Positions 36,634 through 45,277 of a stretch of 64,000 bases of DNA are shown here, one piece after another. Made by a program: the position numbers and the translations under genes. This DNA comes from Phaeacidiphilus oryzae TH49 (GTDB lineage: Bacteria > Actinomycetota > Actinomycetes > Streptomycetales > Streptomycetaceae), in assembly GCF_000744815.1 (NCBI RefSeq), contig NZ_JQMQ01000005.1, positions 814,055-878,054 of the forward strand. The letters are read 5' to 3'. Below the pieces are notes generated by a model. That model did not search any database and was not told the DNA's origin. It saw only the letters and a list, made by a program, of their open reading frames with translations. Each line of letters starts with the position of its first letter. Position 1 is the stretch's first letter.

Positions 36634-38199
36634 TTGTCCACAGAGGTTCCCCGACAGCGCGACCACAGAGACGCCGACGAGCAGCGGCTTCATGAGCTGG
36701 GGTACGTCCAGGAGTTGGCCCGGACGATGTCCGGGTTCTCCAACTTCGCCGTGTCGTTCACCATCATCTCGATCCTGTCCGGCTGCCTGACGCTCTACGG
36801 CTACGGCATGAACACCGGCGGCCCGGTGCTGATCACCTGGGGCTGGCCGGTGGTCGGCGGGATGACGCTGCTGGTCGGGCTGGCGATGGCGGAGGTCTGC
36901 TCGGCCTATCCGACCGCCGGCGGGCTGTACTACTGGGCGGCGAAGCTGGGCGGGCGGCATGCCCCGTTCGCCGCCTGGACCACCGGGTGGTTCAACATCA
37001 TCGGGCAGATCGGCGTCACGGCCGGGATCGACTTCGGGGCGGCGTCCTTCATCAACGCGCTGCTGGATCTGCAGGGCTGGTTCTCCGCCACGCCCGGGCA
37101 CACCGTGCTGATCTTCGGGCTGGTACTGCTGCTGCACTGCGTCCTCAACACCTTCGGGGTGCGGCTGGTGGCGCTGCTCAACAACGTCAGCGTGTGGTGG
37201 CACGTCCTCGGCGTGCTGGCGATCGTGCTGCCCCTGGCCATCGTCCCGGCGCACCACCAGTCGGCCGGCTTCGTGTTCGGGCACTTCACCAACACCACCG
37301 GGTGGGGGTCCAGCGTCTACGTCGCCCTCCTCGGCCTGCTGCTGGCGCAGTACACCTTCACCGGGTACGACGCCTCCGCCCACATGACCGAGGAGACCAG
37401 GGACGCGGCCCGCAGCGGTCCGCGCGGGATCGTGCTGTCCATCGTCATCTCGCTGATCGCGGGCTGGGTGCTGCTGATCGGCATCACCTTCGCGATCCAG
37501 AACTACGGCGCGGAGGCCGGCAGTTCGACGGGTGTCCCGCCGGCCCAGATCTTCATCGACGCGGTCGGGACGACCGGCGGCAAGCTGCTGCTGCTGGTCG
37601 CGATCGGCGCGCAACTGTTCTGCGGGATGAGCTCGGTGACCGCCAACTCCCGCATGATCTACGCCTTCTCGCGGGACGGTGCGCTGCCCGGCTCGGCCTT
37701 CTGGCACCGGATCAACGGCCGGACCCGTACCCCCACCAACGCGGTCTGGCTGGCCGCCGTCGGCGCCTTCGTCCTCGGGCTGCCGTATCTGTGGAACACC
37801 ACCGCCTACGCCGCCGTGACCTCGATCGCCGTGATCGGCCTCTACATCGCCTACGTCATCCCGGTCTTCCTGCGGGTCCGGCAGGGCGACCGGTTCCAGC
37901 GCGGGCCCTGGCACCTCGGCCGCTGGTCGCGGGTGGTGGGCGTCGCCGCGGTGGCCTGGACCTGCGTCATCACCGTGCTGTTCATGCTGCCCACCGGCAA
38001 TCCGGTGACGGCGACCACCTTCAACTACACGCCGATCGCGGTCGGTGTGGTGATCGGCTTCGCCGGCGTCTGGTGGCTGGTGTCGGCCCGCCGCTGGTTC
38101 ACCGGCCCGAGGGTGCAGGAAGAGGTGCGCCAGGAGGACGCCGCCGTCGGCGCCGGCGCCCTCACCCCCGAGGCCGGACCGGATTCGGCGGCTCTCTGA
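36634..38199 (+). CDS. APC-family amino acid permease
   Basis: 521 residues from TTG 36634, chosen because GGAGG lies 7 nt upstream and the frame upstream is Arg/Trp/Cys-rich non-protein-like sequence. About 12 membrane segments begin after ELARTMSGFSNFAVSFTIISILSGCLTLYGYGM, with consensus loop MAEVCSAYPTAGGLYYWAAKLG and LLAQYTFTGYDASAHMTEETRDAARSGPRGI, the pattern of the GABA/choline/amino-acid permease branch of the APC superfamily. It imports an amine-type nutrient by proton symport. TTGACA at 36528 is a possible -35 box. GDPD follows after 47 bp. Confidence 0.9.
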   Translation: MSTEVPRQRDHRDADEQRLHELGYVQELARTMSGFSNFAVSFTIISILSGCLTLYGYGMNTGGPVLITWGWPVVGGMTLLVGLAMAEVCSAYPTAGGLYYWAAKLGGRHAPFAAWTTGWFNIIGQIGVTAGIDFGAASFINALLDLQGWFSATPGHTVLIFGLVLLLHCVLNTFGVRLVALLNNVSVWWHVLGVLAIVLPLAIVPAHHQSAGFVFGHFTNTTGWGSSVYVALLGLLLAQYTFTGYDASAHMTEETRDAARSGPRGIVLSIVISLIAGWVLLIGITFAIQNYGAEAGSSTGVPPAQIFIDAVGTTGGKLLLLVAIGAQLFCGMSSVTANSRMIYAFSRDGALPGSAFWHRINGRTRTPTNAVWLAAVGAFVLGLPYLWNTTAYAAVTSIAVIGLYIAYVIPVFLRVRQGDRFQRGPWHLGRWSRVVGVAAVAWTCVITVLFMLPTGNPVTATTFNYTPIAVGVVIGFAGVWWLVSARRWFTGPRVQEEVRQEDAAVGAGALTPEAGPDSAAL

Positions 38200-38246
38200 C
38201 CGGTGAACGCTGACCGCCGACCGCCTTCGGTCGCATACTGATCGAT

Positions 38247-39101
38247 GTGCTTCCCGCCAGGCATCCGTTCCTGACCGCCGCGCCGGGCCCGCTGGCCTTC
38301 GCCCACCGGGGCGGCAGCCTGGGAGGCCCGGAGAACTCCCTCCCCGCCTTCGCGCGGGCGCTCGGCCTCGGCTACCGCTATCTGGAGACGGACGTCCGCG
38401 CCACCTCCGACGGGGTCCTGATCGCCTTCCGGGACTCCCGCCTGGAGCGGGCCACCGACTCCGGCGGGACCGTCGACGAGCTGCCCTGGCGCGCGGTGCG
38501 CACCGCCCGGCTGGCCGGCCGGGAGCGGATACCGCGCTTCGAGGAGCTCCTCGACGCCTTCCCCGAGGCGCGGTTCGCGGTGGACCTGGGGACGGATGCC
38601 GCGGTCCGCCCGTTCGCCGCCGCGGTCCGCCGCGCCGGGGCCTGGGAGCGGGTCTGCGCCACCTCCTGGTCGGACGCCCGGCTGGCGGCGGCGCGCGAGG
38701 CGGCGGGACCCCGGTTGGCACTCGGACTGGGGCGGCGTGCCATGCTGGGACTCCGCCTCCGCGCCCTCCCCGGGGTTCCGGGCGCGGTTCCGGTCGACCG
38801 GCTGCTCGGTCGGGCGCTGCGCCGGGGCGCGGTCTGCGTGCAGATTCCCGCGGGGATGGCGGACCCGCGGTTCGTCCGGCTCGCCCACCGGCTCGGCCTC
38901 CAGGCCCACGCGCGCTCCGCGGGCGACCGGCGGGAGATCGGCGAGCTGCTGGACCGGGGGGTGGACGGGCTGATCGCGGACCGGATCGACGTCCTGCGGG
39001 CGGCCCTCCGCGCCCGGGGCCTGTGGGCGGAGCCCGCCGGCGGCGCGCGGGTCGGGCCGGAGAGGAAGGCAGAAGAAGGGGAAGGCCGCATCTCGGATTG
39101 A
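38247..39101 (+). CDS. Glycerophosphodiester phosphodiesterase-like protein with altered active site
   Basis: 284 residues, GTG 38247. The TIM-barrel GDPD landmarks AFAHRGGSLGGPENSLPAFARAL and YLETDVRATSDGVLIAF are present, giving the first catalytic His, an Arg and metal Glu/Asp ligands. The next conserved element, normally H-D, reads FRDSRLERATD, so the second catalytic His is Arg (codon CGG). The later metal-strand element reads AVDLGTD where an acidic residue and Lys (D/E-x-K) are usual. The protein may be inactive as a diesterase or bind another ligand. Homologues cleave glycerophosphodiesters to glycerol-3-phosphate in the cytosol or at the membrane. Confidence 0.82.
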   Translation: MLPARHPFLTAAPGPLAFAHRGGSLGGPENSLPAFARALGLGYRYLETDVRATSDGVLIAFRDSRLERATDSGGTVDELPWRAVRTARLAGRERIPRFEELLDAFPEARFAVDLGTDAAVRPFAAAVRRAGAWERVCATSWSDARLAAAREAAGPRLALGLGRRAMLGLRLRALPGVPGAVPVDRLLGRALRRGAVCVQIPAGMADPRFVRLAHRLGLQAHARSAGDRREIGELLDRGVDGLIADRIDVLRAALRARGLWAEPAGGARVGPERKAEEGEGRISD

Positions 39102-39132
39102 GCCGAAGGGCTCCGCCGGTGTCCGGCGGGGA

Positions 39133-39146
39133 GTGACTCAGGTCAC
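39133..39146. promoter_or_regulatory. Crp-like palindrome upstream of rbpA
   Basis: GTGACTCAGGTCAC is a perfect GTGAC-N4-GTCAC palindrome, the best of four such intergenic sites here. It lies 16 bp upstream of a possible housekeeping promoter TGTGAC-N18-TACAAA (39162-39191) of rbpA. Confidence 0.45.
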
Positions 39147-39239
39147 CGAATGCCAGCCAGATGTGACAAAAAGGGCGCCTCTGGGTACAAACTTGGGCGG
39201 CACTGCGGAGGGCACGCGTCAGGCACCTGGTCTCGGGCG

Positions 39240-39265
39240 GGAATCTTCGACCGGTGCCGCACGTT
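39240..39265 (+). promoter_or_regulatory. Sigma-R type promoter of rbpA
   Basis: GGAAT (39240-39244), exactly 18 bp, then GTT (39263-39265) matches the sigma-R consensus GGAAT-N18-GTT. In Streptomyces coelicolor rbpA is a known member of the sigma-R thiol-stress regulon, so the same control is expected here. The ATG is about 60 bp downstream. Confidence 0.8.
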
Positions 39266-39325
39266 GAGCCGAATGACGAAGACAGACATCCAGTCCTGTG
39301 GGCTAAAGCCCGGGAGGCACTTTTC

Positions 39326-39700
39326 ATGAGTGAGCGAGCTCTCCGCGGCACGCGACTCGGGGCGACCAGCTACGAGACCGACCGCGGTATCGATCTGGCC
39401 CCTCGCCAAACCGTCGAGTACGCATGCCAGAACGGCCACCGCTTCGAGGTGCCGTTCTCCGTGGAAGCCGAGATTCCTGCCGTCTGGGAGTGCCGGTTCT
39501 GCGGTTCGGAGGCCCTGCTGCTGGACGGCGAGTCGCCGGAGGAGAAGAAGACCAAGCCGGCGCGTACCCATTGGGACATGCTGATGGAGCGCCGGACCAG
39601 GGAGGAGCTGGAGGAGGTGCTGGAGGAGCGGCTCGCGGTGCTGCGCTCCGGCGCCATGAACCTGGCAGTCCACCCCCGGGACAGCCGCAAGTCCGCCTGA
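39326..39700 (+). CDS. rbpA: RNA polymerase-binding protein RbpA
   Basis: 124 residues, the length of the S. coelicolor protein. It begins SERALRGTRLGATSYETDRG, followed by the zinc-ribbon-like core YACQNGHRFEVPFSVEAEIPAVWECRFCG and the sigma-interacting C-terminal helix MERRTREELEEVLEERLAVLR, with the basic linker KKTKPARTHWDML. RbpA binds RNA polymerase and primary sigma factor and stabilises the open complex in actinobacteria. GGGAGG precedes ATG 39326; the in-frame ATG 39254 lies before the sigma-R promoter start and is not used. A very stable terminator follows. Confidence 0.97.
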   Translation: MSERALRGTRLGATSYETDRGIDLAPRQTVEYACQNGHRFEVPFSVEAEIPAVWECRFCGSEALLLDGESPEEKKTKPARTHWDMLMERRTREELEEVLEERLAVLRSGAMNLAVHPRDSRKSA

Positions 39701-39719
39701 CGAAGGCGTCCGCGACAGC

Positions 39720-39772
39720 ACGCGACGGCGAGGGCCGCGATCCGGATGGGATCGCGGCCCTCGCCGTCGCGT
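39720..39772. terminator. 24-bp perfect stem-loop between rbpA and fxsA
   Basis: The arms 39720-39743 and 39749-39772 are fully complementary over 24 bp with a 5-nt loop (GGATG). It lies between the convergent ends of rbpA (39700) and fxsA (39799), so it can terminate transcription from both sides even without a T-run. Confidence 0.85.
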
Positions 39773-39798
39773 CGTCGCGGGGTCCCGCGCCCCCCGGC

Positions 39799-40395
39799 TC
39801 AGCGCTCCAGCGGCGGACGCCGGTCCGCGCCGGGGTCCCCGGGCGGCGGCGGGTTGTGGTAGTCGTACGGGCCCTGCTCGGGGTCGACGACCTCGCCCTG
39901 GACCACCTTGCCGTCCGGGCGGTGGATCCGGACCTGCTGCACCGTCGGGTTCCGGTTGAGCAGCCGCTGCGGGATCCGGGCCAGCAGGGCACCGGTCGGC
40001 GGGAAGAGGCAGAGCAGTCCGAGGACGTCGGTGAGGAAGCCCGGGATCATCAGGAAGACGCCGGCCGCCGCGGTGTTCCCGAGCCGCTGCCCGGAGGGGG
40101 CGGCCTCGGCCTCTCCGGAGCCCGCCGACCCGGAGGCCGAGGCGGAGGCGGAGGCCGGCTGCGCCCGGCGCATCGCGTTGCGCAGCGCCGCCGCCCCCGC
40201 CCTGCGCAGCAGGGCGCTGCCCACCAGCACCCCGGCGAAGAGCAGGGCGATCACCAGCAGCCCGCTGGTCGCCCGGGCGACCAGCACCATGCAGTAGATC
40301 TCGGCGGCCGCCCAGAGGAGCACCAGCAGGGGCAGCCAGCGCCCGATGCGTGCGCGCGAACGGGAGCGTCGTCCAGGGGCAGAGGTAGCGGCCAC
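39799..40395 (-). CDS. FxsA-family membrane protein
   Basis: 198 residues. Four hydrophobic segments: WLPLLVLLWAAAEIYCMVLVA, LLVIALLFAGVLVGSALL, and GVFLMIPGFLTDVLGLLCLFPPTGALL, the last being the family hallmark. FxsA was named for suppressing F-plasmid exclusion of phage T7 in E. coli; in actinomycetes it is a conserved membrane protein of unknown role. A Ser/Ala/Glu linker (SASASASGSAGSGEAE) separates the halves, and the C-terminal tail is Pro/Asp-rich. It ends convergently to rbpA. Confidence 0.88.
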   Translation of the reverse strand: MAATSAPGRRSRSRARIGRWLPLLVLLWAAAEIYCMVLVARATSGLLVIALLFAGVLVGSALLRRAGAAALRNAMRRAQPASASASASGSAGSGEAEAAPSGQRLGNTAAAGVFLMIPGFLTDVLGLLCLFPPTGALLARIPQRLLNRNPTVQQVRIHRPDGKVVQGEVVDPEQGPYDYHNPPPPGDPGADRRPPLER

Positions 40396-40523
40396 GCTCT
40401 CAGCCTTCCGCAGTTTTCCGGGGTTCTCGCTTCCCCCTGGTCAAACGGGTGGCCGAGGCGCGGTGTTCCGCGCTCCCGCGGTGTTCCGCCCTCCCCCGGC
40501 GTTCCGCGCTCCCCCGCCGTCCC

Positions 40524-41288
40524 TCAGCTGCGGCCGAGACGGGAGCGGACGCCCCACACGGTGACCCGGCCGAGGGCCTCCAGCACGATGGAGCGGCTCA
40601 TCTTGCTCGCCCCCAGCTCCCGCTCGACGAAGGTGATCGGCACCTCGACCACCCGGTAGCCCTTCCGGACGGCCCGCCAGGCCAGGTCCACCTGGAAGCA
40701 GTAGCCCTGGGAGGCCACCTCGTCCATGCCGAGCCCCTCGAGGGTGGCCCGGCGGAAGGCCCGGTAGCCGCCGGTGATGTCGCGGAGTTGGACGCCCAGC
40801 GCGAGGCGGGAGTACATGCTGCCGCCGCGGGAGAGGACCTCCCGGCTCTTCGGCCAGTTGACGACCCGTCCGCCGGTCACCCAGCGCGAGCCGAGCACCA
40901 GGTCGGCGCCCGTCTCCAGCCCGGTGAGCAGCCGGGGCAGCTCCTCCGGCTGGTGCGAGCCGTCCGCGTCCATCTCGACCAGGACGTCGTAGCCGCGGTC
41001 CAGGCCCCAGCGGAAGCCGGCCAGGTAGGCGGCGCCCAGGCCCTCCTTGCCCGCCCGGTGCATCACCTGGAGGTTGGGGTCCTCGGCGGCGAGCTCGTCG
41101 GCCAGCCGCCCCGTTCCGTCCGGGCTGTTGTCGTCGGCGATCAGCACGTGCGCCTCGGGCACGGCAGCGCGGACCCGGGCGGTGATCCGGGGCAGGTTCT
41201 CGATCTCGTTGTACGTCGGGATGATCACCAGGATCTTGCCCAGGTCGGCGAACGAGCGCTCGCCGACCGGCTCTTCGGACGTGGTCAC
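40524..41288 (-). CDS. ppm1: Polyprenol-monophosphomannose synthase (GT2)
   Basis: 254 residues from GTG 41288, with GAGAGG 7 nt upstream; an in-frame GTG at 41306 would cover this ribosome site. GT2-fold motifs: ILVIIPTYNEIENL, VLIADDNSPDGTGRLAD, DVLVEMDADGSHQPEELPRLL (D-x-D metal/GDP-mannose site), ITGGYRAFRR and YRVVEVPITFVERELGASKM. It transfers mannose from GDP-mannose to polyprenyl phosphate at the inner membrane face, feeding protein O-mannosylation and glycolipid synthesis. It lies 78 bp downstream of lnt; in mycobacteria the two activities are found fused in one protein. Confidence 0.92.
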   Translation of the reverse strand: MTTSEEPVGERSFADLGKILVIIPTYNEIENLPRITARVRAAVPEAHVLIADDNSPDGTGRLADELAAEDPNLQVMHRAGKEGLGAAYLAGFRWGLDRGYDVLVEMDADGSHQPEELPRLLTGLETGADLVLGSRWVTGGRVVNWPKSREVLSRGGSMYSRLALGVQLRDITGGYRAFRRATLEGLGMDEVASQGYCFQVDLAWRAVRKGYRVVEVPITFVERELGASKMSRSIVLEALGRVTVWGVRSRLGRS

Positions 41289-41366
41289 GTACCGGCCTCT
41301 CTCCACTGCCCGCCCCCGGGCCGCTCAACACGACTTATGACGCCGATTCGCACAGACGTCACACAG

Positions 41367-43010
41367 TCAACTCCTTGCACGACGGCGTGTGCGCAGCATA
41401 GCGGCCCCCCACGCCAGCACGCCAAGGCCGGTCAGGAACCACTCCGGTCCCGCGCCCAGCCGGTCCGCGAGGGTGCGCTGGTCACGCAGCGGGACCCGCT
41501 CCTCGACGGTGGCCGCGGTGGCCAGCTTCGTCTTGGCGACCACTTTGCCGTCCGGGGCGATGAAGCCGCTGATCCCGCTGGTCGCGGAGATCACCACGGC
41601 CCGCCCCGTCTCCATCGCCCGCAGCCTGGAGATGGTGAACTGCTGCTCGGGCTGGTCGGTGCGCTCATAGGTGGCGTTGTTGGTCGGCACCACCAACACC
41701 CGGCCGCCCTTGTCCACCGCCGAGCCGATCACGTCGTCGTAGGCGACCTCGAAGCAGATCGCCTCGCCGATCACCGCCGGGCCGACCTTGAGCACCCCGG
41801 GGGTGTGCCCGGGGGCGAAGTCCACCGGGATCCGGCGGAGCGCGGTGACGAACCTGGTCAGCACCGAGCGGAACGGCACGTACTCGCCGAGCGGGACCAG
41901 GTGCTGCTTGGCGTAGTGGGCGCCGGGCCCGGTGGTCGGGTCCCAGACGATGCTCTCGTTGTAGTACCGCCCGCCGGGCGCGTCGGTGAGCGTACCGATC
42001 AGGACCGGGACGCCGATCGCCCTGACCGCGGTGTCCATCGCCGAGTAGACCTCCGGGTAGCTGTACGGGTCCAGGTCGGAGGCGTTCTCCGGCCAGACCA
42101 CCAGGTCCGGCTTCGCCACCCGGCCGGCCGCCACCTCGGCGGCGAGCTTCTCGGTCTCCCGGACGTGGTTGTCCAGCACCTGCATCGGGCGGCCGAGGAA
42201 GTCCATCCCGGCGTGCGGGACGTTGCCCTGGACGATCGCGATCCTGGCGTAGGCGGGCCCGGCGGAGCTGCTCTGGCCGGCCGTGGGCAGCGGCACGAAC
42301 CGCCCGACGGCCCCGACCGCGACCGCGGCCACCACCAGCACCGCCGCCCAGCCCACCCGGGCCCGGCGGGTGGTGAGGACCGCGGCGGCCAGCAGGGCGC
42401 CGCTGAGCGCCACCGCGAAGCCGACCAGCGGCTGCCCGCCGATCGCGGCAAGCGGGGCGAACGGGGAGTCCGCGCTGGTCAGGCTGAGCCGGCCCCAGGG
42501 GAAACCACCCAGCGGCCAGCGCCCGCGCAGCGCCTCCTGGCCGACCCACAGGCAGGCCGTCCACAGCGGCCACCAGGGCAGCCGGCCGACCACCGCGAGG
42601 GCCGCGCCGAGCAGCGCGAAGTACAGCGCCTCGACCGGCGAGAGCACCAGCCAGGCGTCGGCGCCGATGGAGCCGTTGAGCCAGTAGAGCAGCCAGAGGA
42701 AGAACGGCAGCGCGAACGCGAAGCCGGTCCAGGCGCCCTGACGCCAGGTCACGCCCCGGGTGAGGAGGGAGAGCGCGGTCACCGCCAGCACCGAGAGCGG
42801 CCACACCCCGTACGGGGGGAAGGCCAGGGTCAGGGCGAGTCCGGCGGCCGCCGCAAGGCCCGTGCGGGCGGCGTTGGCCCGGGCCGCGCCGGCGATCCGG
42901 CGCAGGCGGCCCACCCGCGGCGGGTCGGCCTCCGGCCTCGTCGCCGTGGACGCTGAGGGCTCAGCGGACTCAGCGGACTGGTCCGCGCTGGGCTCGACCG
43001 GCACCACCAC
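41367..43010 (-). CDS. lnt: Apolipoprotein N-acyltransferase
   Basis: 547 residues from GTG 43010, which has AGGAG 5 nt upstream; the frame extends to 43154 but the extra 48 residues are not protein-like. Eight or so membrane segments in the N-terminal half (LALTLAFPPYGVWPLSVLAVTALSLL onward) are followed by the nitrilase-type domain with the catalytic triad: Glu in LVVWPENASD, Lys in HYAKQHLVPLGEYVPF, and Cys in IGEAICFEVAYDD. It N-acylates the lipid-modified cysteine of lipoproteins in the membrane, using phospholipid. It forms an operon with ppm1, the standard actinobacterial arrangement. Confidence 0.93.
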   Translation of the reverse strand: MVVPVEPSADQSAESAEPSASTATRPEADPPRVGRLRRIAGAARANAARTGLAAAAGLALTLAFPPYGVWPLSVLAVTALSLLTRGVTWRQGAWTGFAFALPFFLWLLYWLNGSIGADAWLVLSPVEALYFALLGAALAVVGRLPWWPLWTACLWVGQEALRGRWPLGGFPWGRLSLTSADSPFAPLAAIGGQPLVGFAVALSGALLAAAVLTTRRARVGWAAVLVVAAVAVGAVGRFVPLPTAGQSSSAGPAYARIAIVQGNVPHAGMDFLGRPMQVLDNHVRETEKLAAEVAAGRVAKPDLVVWPENASDLDPYSYPEVYSAMDTAVRAIGVPVLIGTLTDAPGGRYYNESIVWDPTTGPGAHYAKQHLVPLGEYVPFRSVLTRFVTALRRIPVDFAPGHTPGVLKVGPAVIGEAICFEVAYDDVIGSAVDKGGRVLVVPTNNATYERTDQPEQQFTISRLRAMETGRAVVISATSGISGFIAPDGKVVAKTKLATAATVEERVPLRDQRTLADRLGAGPEWFLTGLGVLAWGAAMLRTRRRARS

Positions 43011-43594
43011 CCGGGCTCCTGGCTTTTCTCGTCTCCGACAGAACGCCACGAAGCTACCGCACTCCGTTCGCCGGAGCGGGCGCGGTCCAGGCGGCGGCCG
43101 ACGACGGGTCGGCGCGCACGGCGGCGCCGAGGACCCGAAAGTCAACGAGCGCACCCGGACACCCTTCGGTCCGACCTGGGGCCCGCCGGCTGCGGGTCGA
43201 CCGAGAGCCGTTGTCTACTGAGCGTCCGGGCTGCGCCCGTGTCACACCCGATCCGACCGGACCCGGTTGGCCTTGCCGGCGCCCGCGCTCCCCGCGCCGC
43301 CGACACTGGACCTGGCTGCCTTTCGGCGGCGCCCCGCGGGGGTGTCGCCGGTGGCCCAGCTGCGGACTCGGGTTTTGCGTGGAGGTTTCCGGTCGGTTTG
43401 GTCCCACAGGACTCGTCTGGTGGACGTCGCCGAAACTACTCGCCGTCGCCCGCCGCCTGTCAACCACCCCCTGAACTGTGCAAACGTCAGGAACGTGCAG
43501 GTCAGACGGGTGCTACCGGGGCGGCCGCGACAGGCCGTACGCACGTCGTTCGGCGGTACGCGCGGCCAGCCTCACCCGCCCGGCCCGCACTCGA
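43011..43594. other. 584-bp intergenic region upstream of lnt
   Basis: No convincing gene on either strand: the open frames here read as Arg/Pro-rich sequence in several frames at once. The notable element is a minus-strand promoter at 43433-43463 (listed separately), more than 400 bp before the lnt start. A GC stem-loop of imperfect pairing lies near 43323-43347 (GGCGGCGCCCC facing GGGGGTGTCGCC). The stretch 43260-43470 is less ordered and could hold a leader or small RNA. Confidence 0.4.
43433..43463 (-). promoter_or_regulatory. Housekeeping-type promoter on the minus strand, far upstream of lnt
   Basis: On the minus strand TTGACA (43463-43458) is followed after 19 bp by TAGTTT (43438-43433), which fits TTGAC-N-TANNNT with a spacer one base longer than ideal. 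The expected start near 43426 gives a leader of about 415 nt to lnt. Confidence 0.5.
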
Positions 43595-45247
43595 TCAGTC
43601 CTGCCCGCCGGGGCCGTCGGCGGCCTGGTGGATCAGCACGCCGGCCACCGCGGTGGCCAGACAGCGGGGCAGTTCCCGGCCCGGCGTCAGGTCCGGCAGG
43701 CCGGGGGTGCCGGAGCGCGGGTCGGTGGACCAGTTGGCCACCCGCTCGTCCGGGGCCTGCACCACCAGCTCGGTGGACTCCCACACGGCGTAGTCCGCCG
43801 GCGCGCCGGGGACCAGCACGCCCGCGTCGTCCCGGCCGATCGCCCGCCAGCCGCCGCGGGTGTGGGCGGTGAAGGCGCCGCGCACCGAGATCCGGTGCTC
43901 CGGGGTGCGGTGGAAGGCGGCGGCCCGGACGGCGCCCCACGGGTCGAGGGGGGTGACCGGCGCGTCGGAGCCCAGCGCCAGCGGGACGCCGGAGCGGGCG
44001 AGGGCGGCGAACGGGTTGAGGGCGGCCGCGCGCTCCCGCCCGAGCCGGGCCGCGTACATCCCGTCGGGCCCGCCCCAGGCGGCGTCGAAGCCGGGCTGCA
44101 CCGAGGCGGTGAGGCCGAGCTCGGCGAACTCGGCGATCAGCCGCTCGTCCAGCAGCTCGGCGTGCTCGACGCGGTGCCGCAGCGCCCGCACCCGGGCCGC
44201 GCCGACCCGCTCCGACGCCGCCCGGACGCCCTGGACCAGCGCGTCGAGGGCGGCGTCGCCGATGGCGTGGAAGCCCGCCTGGAGGCCGGCCTCGGTGCAG
44301 GCGGCGACGTGCTCGGCGACCTCCTCAGCGGTGAGGTAGCGGGCGCCCTCGGCCTCCGGGGCGTCCGCGTAGGGGGCGCGGAGGCAGGCGGTGTGCGAGC
44401 CGAGGGCACCGTCCACGAAGAGGTCGCCGCCGACGCCGAAGGCGCCGAGCCGGCGGGCGGTCTCGATGCCGGCCGGTCCTGCCTCCCCCCAGTAGCCGAC
44501 CACTCGGGGGGTGCAGCCGGCCGCGGCGGCGTCGATCAGCTGGCGGAGGTCCTCCGGGGAGGAGATGTCCGGGCCGGCGCACTCGTGGAGGGTGCCGATG
44601 CCCAGCGAGGCGGCCCGGCGGAGGGTGGCCCGCTGGGCGTCGGCGCGCTGCTCCGGCGTCAGATGGGCCAGCGCGGCCCGGCGGACCGCGTGGTGGGCGT
44701 CCCGGCTCAGCGGGCGCTCGGGGTGGTATCCGGCGGCGCCGGCGAGCTCGGGGGCGGCCAGGGCGCGGAGGGCGGTGGAGGCGATCGCCGAGTGGACGTC
44801 GGTCCGTGAGAGGTACGCGGCGGCGCCGCCGACCGCGGCGTCCAGCTCCTCGGTGCTGGGCGCCCGGCCCTCGGGCCAGCCGCTCTCGTCCCAGCCGTGG
44901 CCGAAGACCACCCCGGAGGAGCCGGCGGAGGCGGCCTCCGCGCGCTGCTGCTTGGCGTACTGCTCGATCCGGTGGAGGGCCTCGGCGAGGGAGGGGCAGC
45001 CGGTGAGGTCGAGGCCGGTGAGCGCGAGGCCGGTGGCGGTGGCGTGCACATGGGCGTCCACGAAGGCCGGGGTGACCAGTGCGCCTGCCAGGTCGACGAC
45101 CTCCTCGGCGGCCTGCGCGTAGCTGTCCGCGGCGGTCTCGCCGCCGACCCAGGCGACCGTCCCGTTCTCCACCAGCATGGCGGTGGCGAAGGGGTCGGCG
45201 GGGCTGTACACGCTGCCGCCGCGGAGGAGCACGGTTGGGTGGTTCAT
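43595..45247 (-). CDS. Metal-dependent amidohydrolase (YtcJ-like, Amidohydro_3)
   Basis: 550 residues. The N-terminal metal pair is in FVDAHVHATATGL (H-x-H), further ligands are in LHECAG, FHAIGDAALDALV (His), HRVEHAELL (His) and the catalytic Asp in LALGSDAPVTPLDPWGAV. The long insertion between the first His pair and the TIM barrel (HGWDESGWPEGRAPS) is characteristic of YtcJ-type hydrolases that act on amide or carbamate bonds of unknown compounds. Metal-binding residues appear complete. The upstream Lrp regulator gene ends 30 bp before its start and faces the same way, so both may be one unit. Confidence 0.9.
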   Translation of the reverse strand: MNHPTVLLRGGSVYSPADPFATAMLVENGTVAWVGGETAADSYAQAAEEVVDLAGALVTPAFVDAHVHATATGLALTGLDLTGCPSLAEALHRIEQYAKQQRAEAASAGSSGVVFGHGWDESGWPEGRAPSTEELDAAVGGAAAYLSRTDVHSAIASTALRALAAPELAGAAGYHPERPLSRDAHHAVRRAALAHLTPEQRADAQRATLRRAASLGIGTLHECAGPDISSPEDLRQLIDAAAAGCTPRVVGYWGEAGPAGIETARRLGAFGVGGDLFVDGALGSHTACLRAPYADAPEAEGARYLTAEEVAEHVAACTEAGLQAGFHAIGDAALDALVQGVRAASERVGAARVRALRHRVEHAELLDERLIAEFAELGLTASVQPGFDAAWGGPDGMYAARLGRERAAALNPFAALARSGVPLALGSDAPVTPLDPWGAVRAAAFHRTPEHRISVRGAFTAHTRGGWRAIGRDDAGVLVPGAPADYAVWESTELVVQAPDERVANWSTDPRSGTPGLPDLTPGRELPRCLATAVAGVLIHQAADGPGGQD

Positions 45248-45277
45248 GTACTCCAGTGTGGCGGGCCGCCGGCCGGG

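Noticed and set aside
36187-39351. 1054-codon minus-strand frame opposite the APC permease and GDPD genes
   Set aside because: Arg/Pro/Gly-rich shadow; the plus-strand genes have full motif sets.
43054-43467. 137-codon minus-strand frame upstream of lnt
   Set aside because: Arg/Pro/Ser-rich without domain or ribosome site; overlapping frames on the other strand look equally open.
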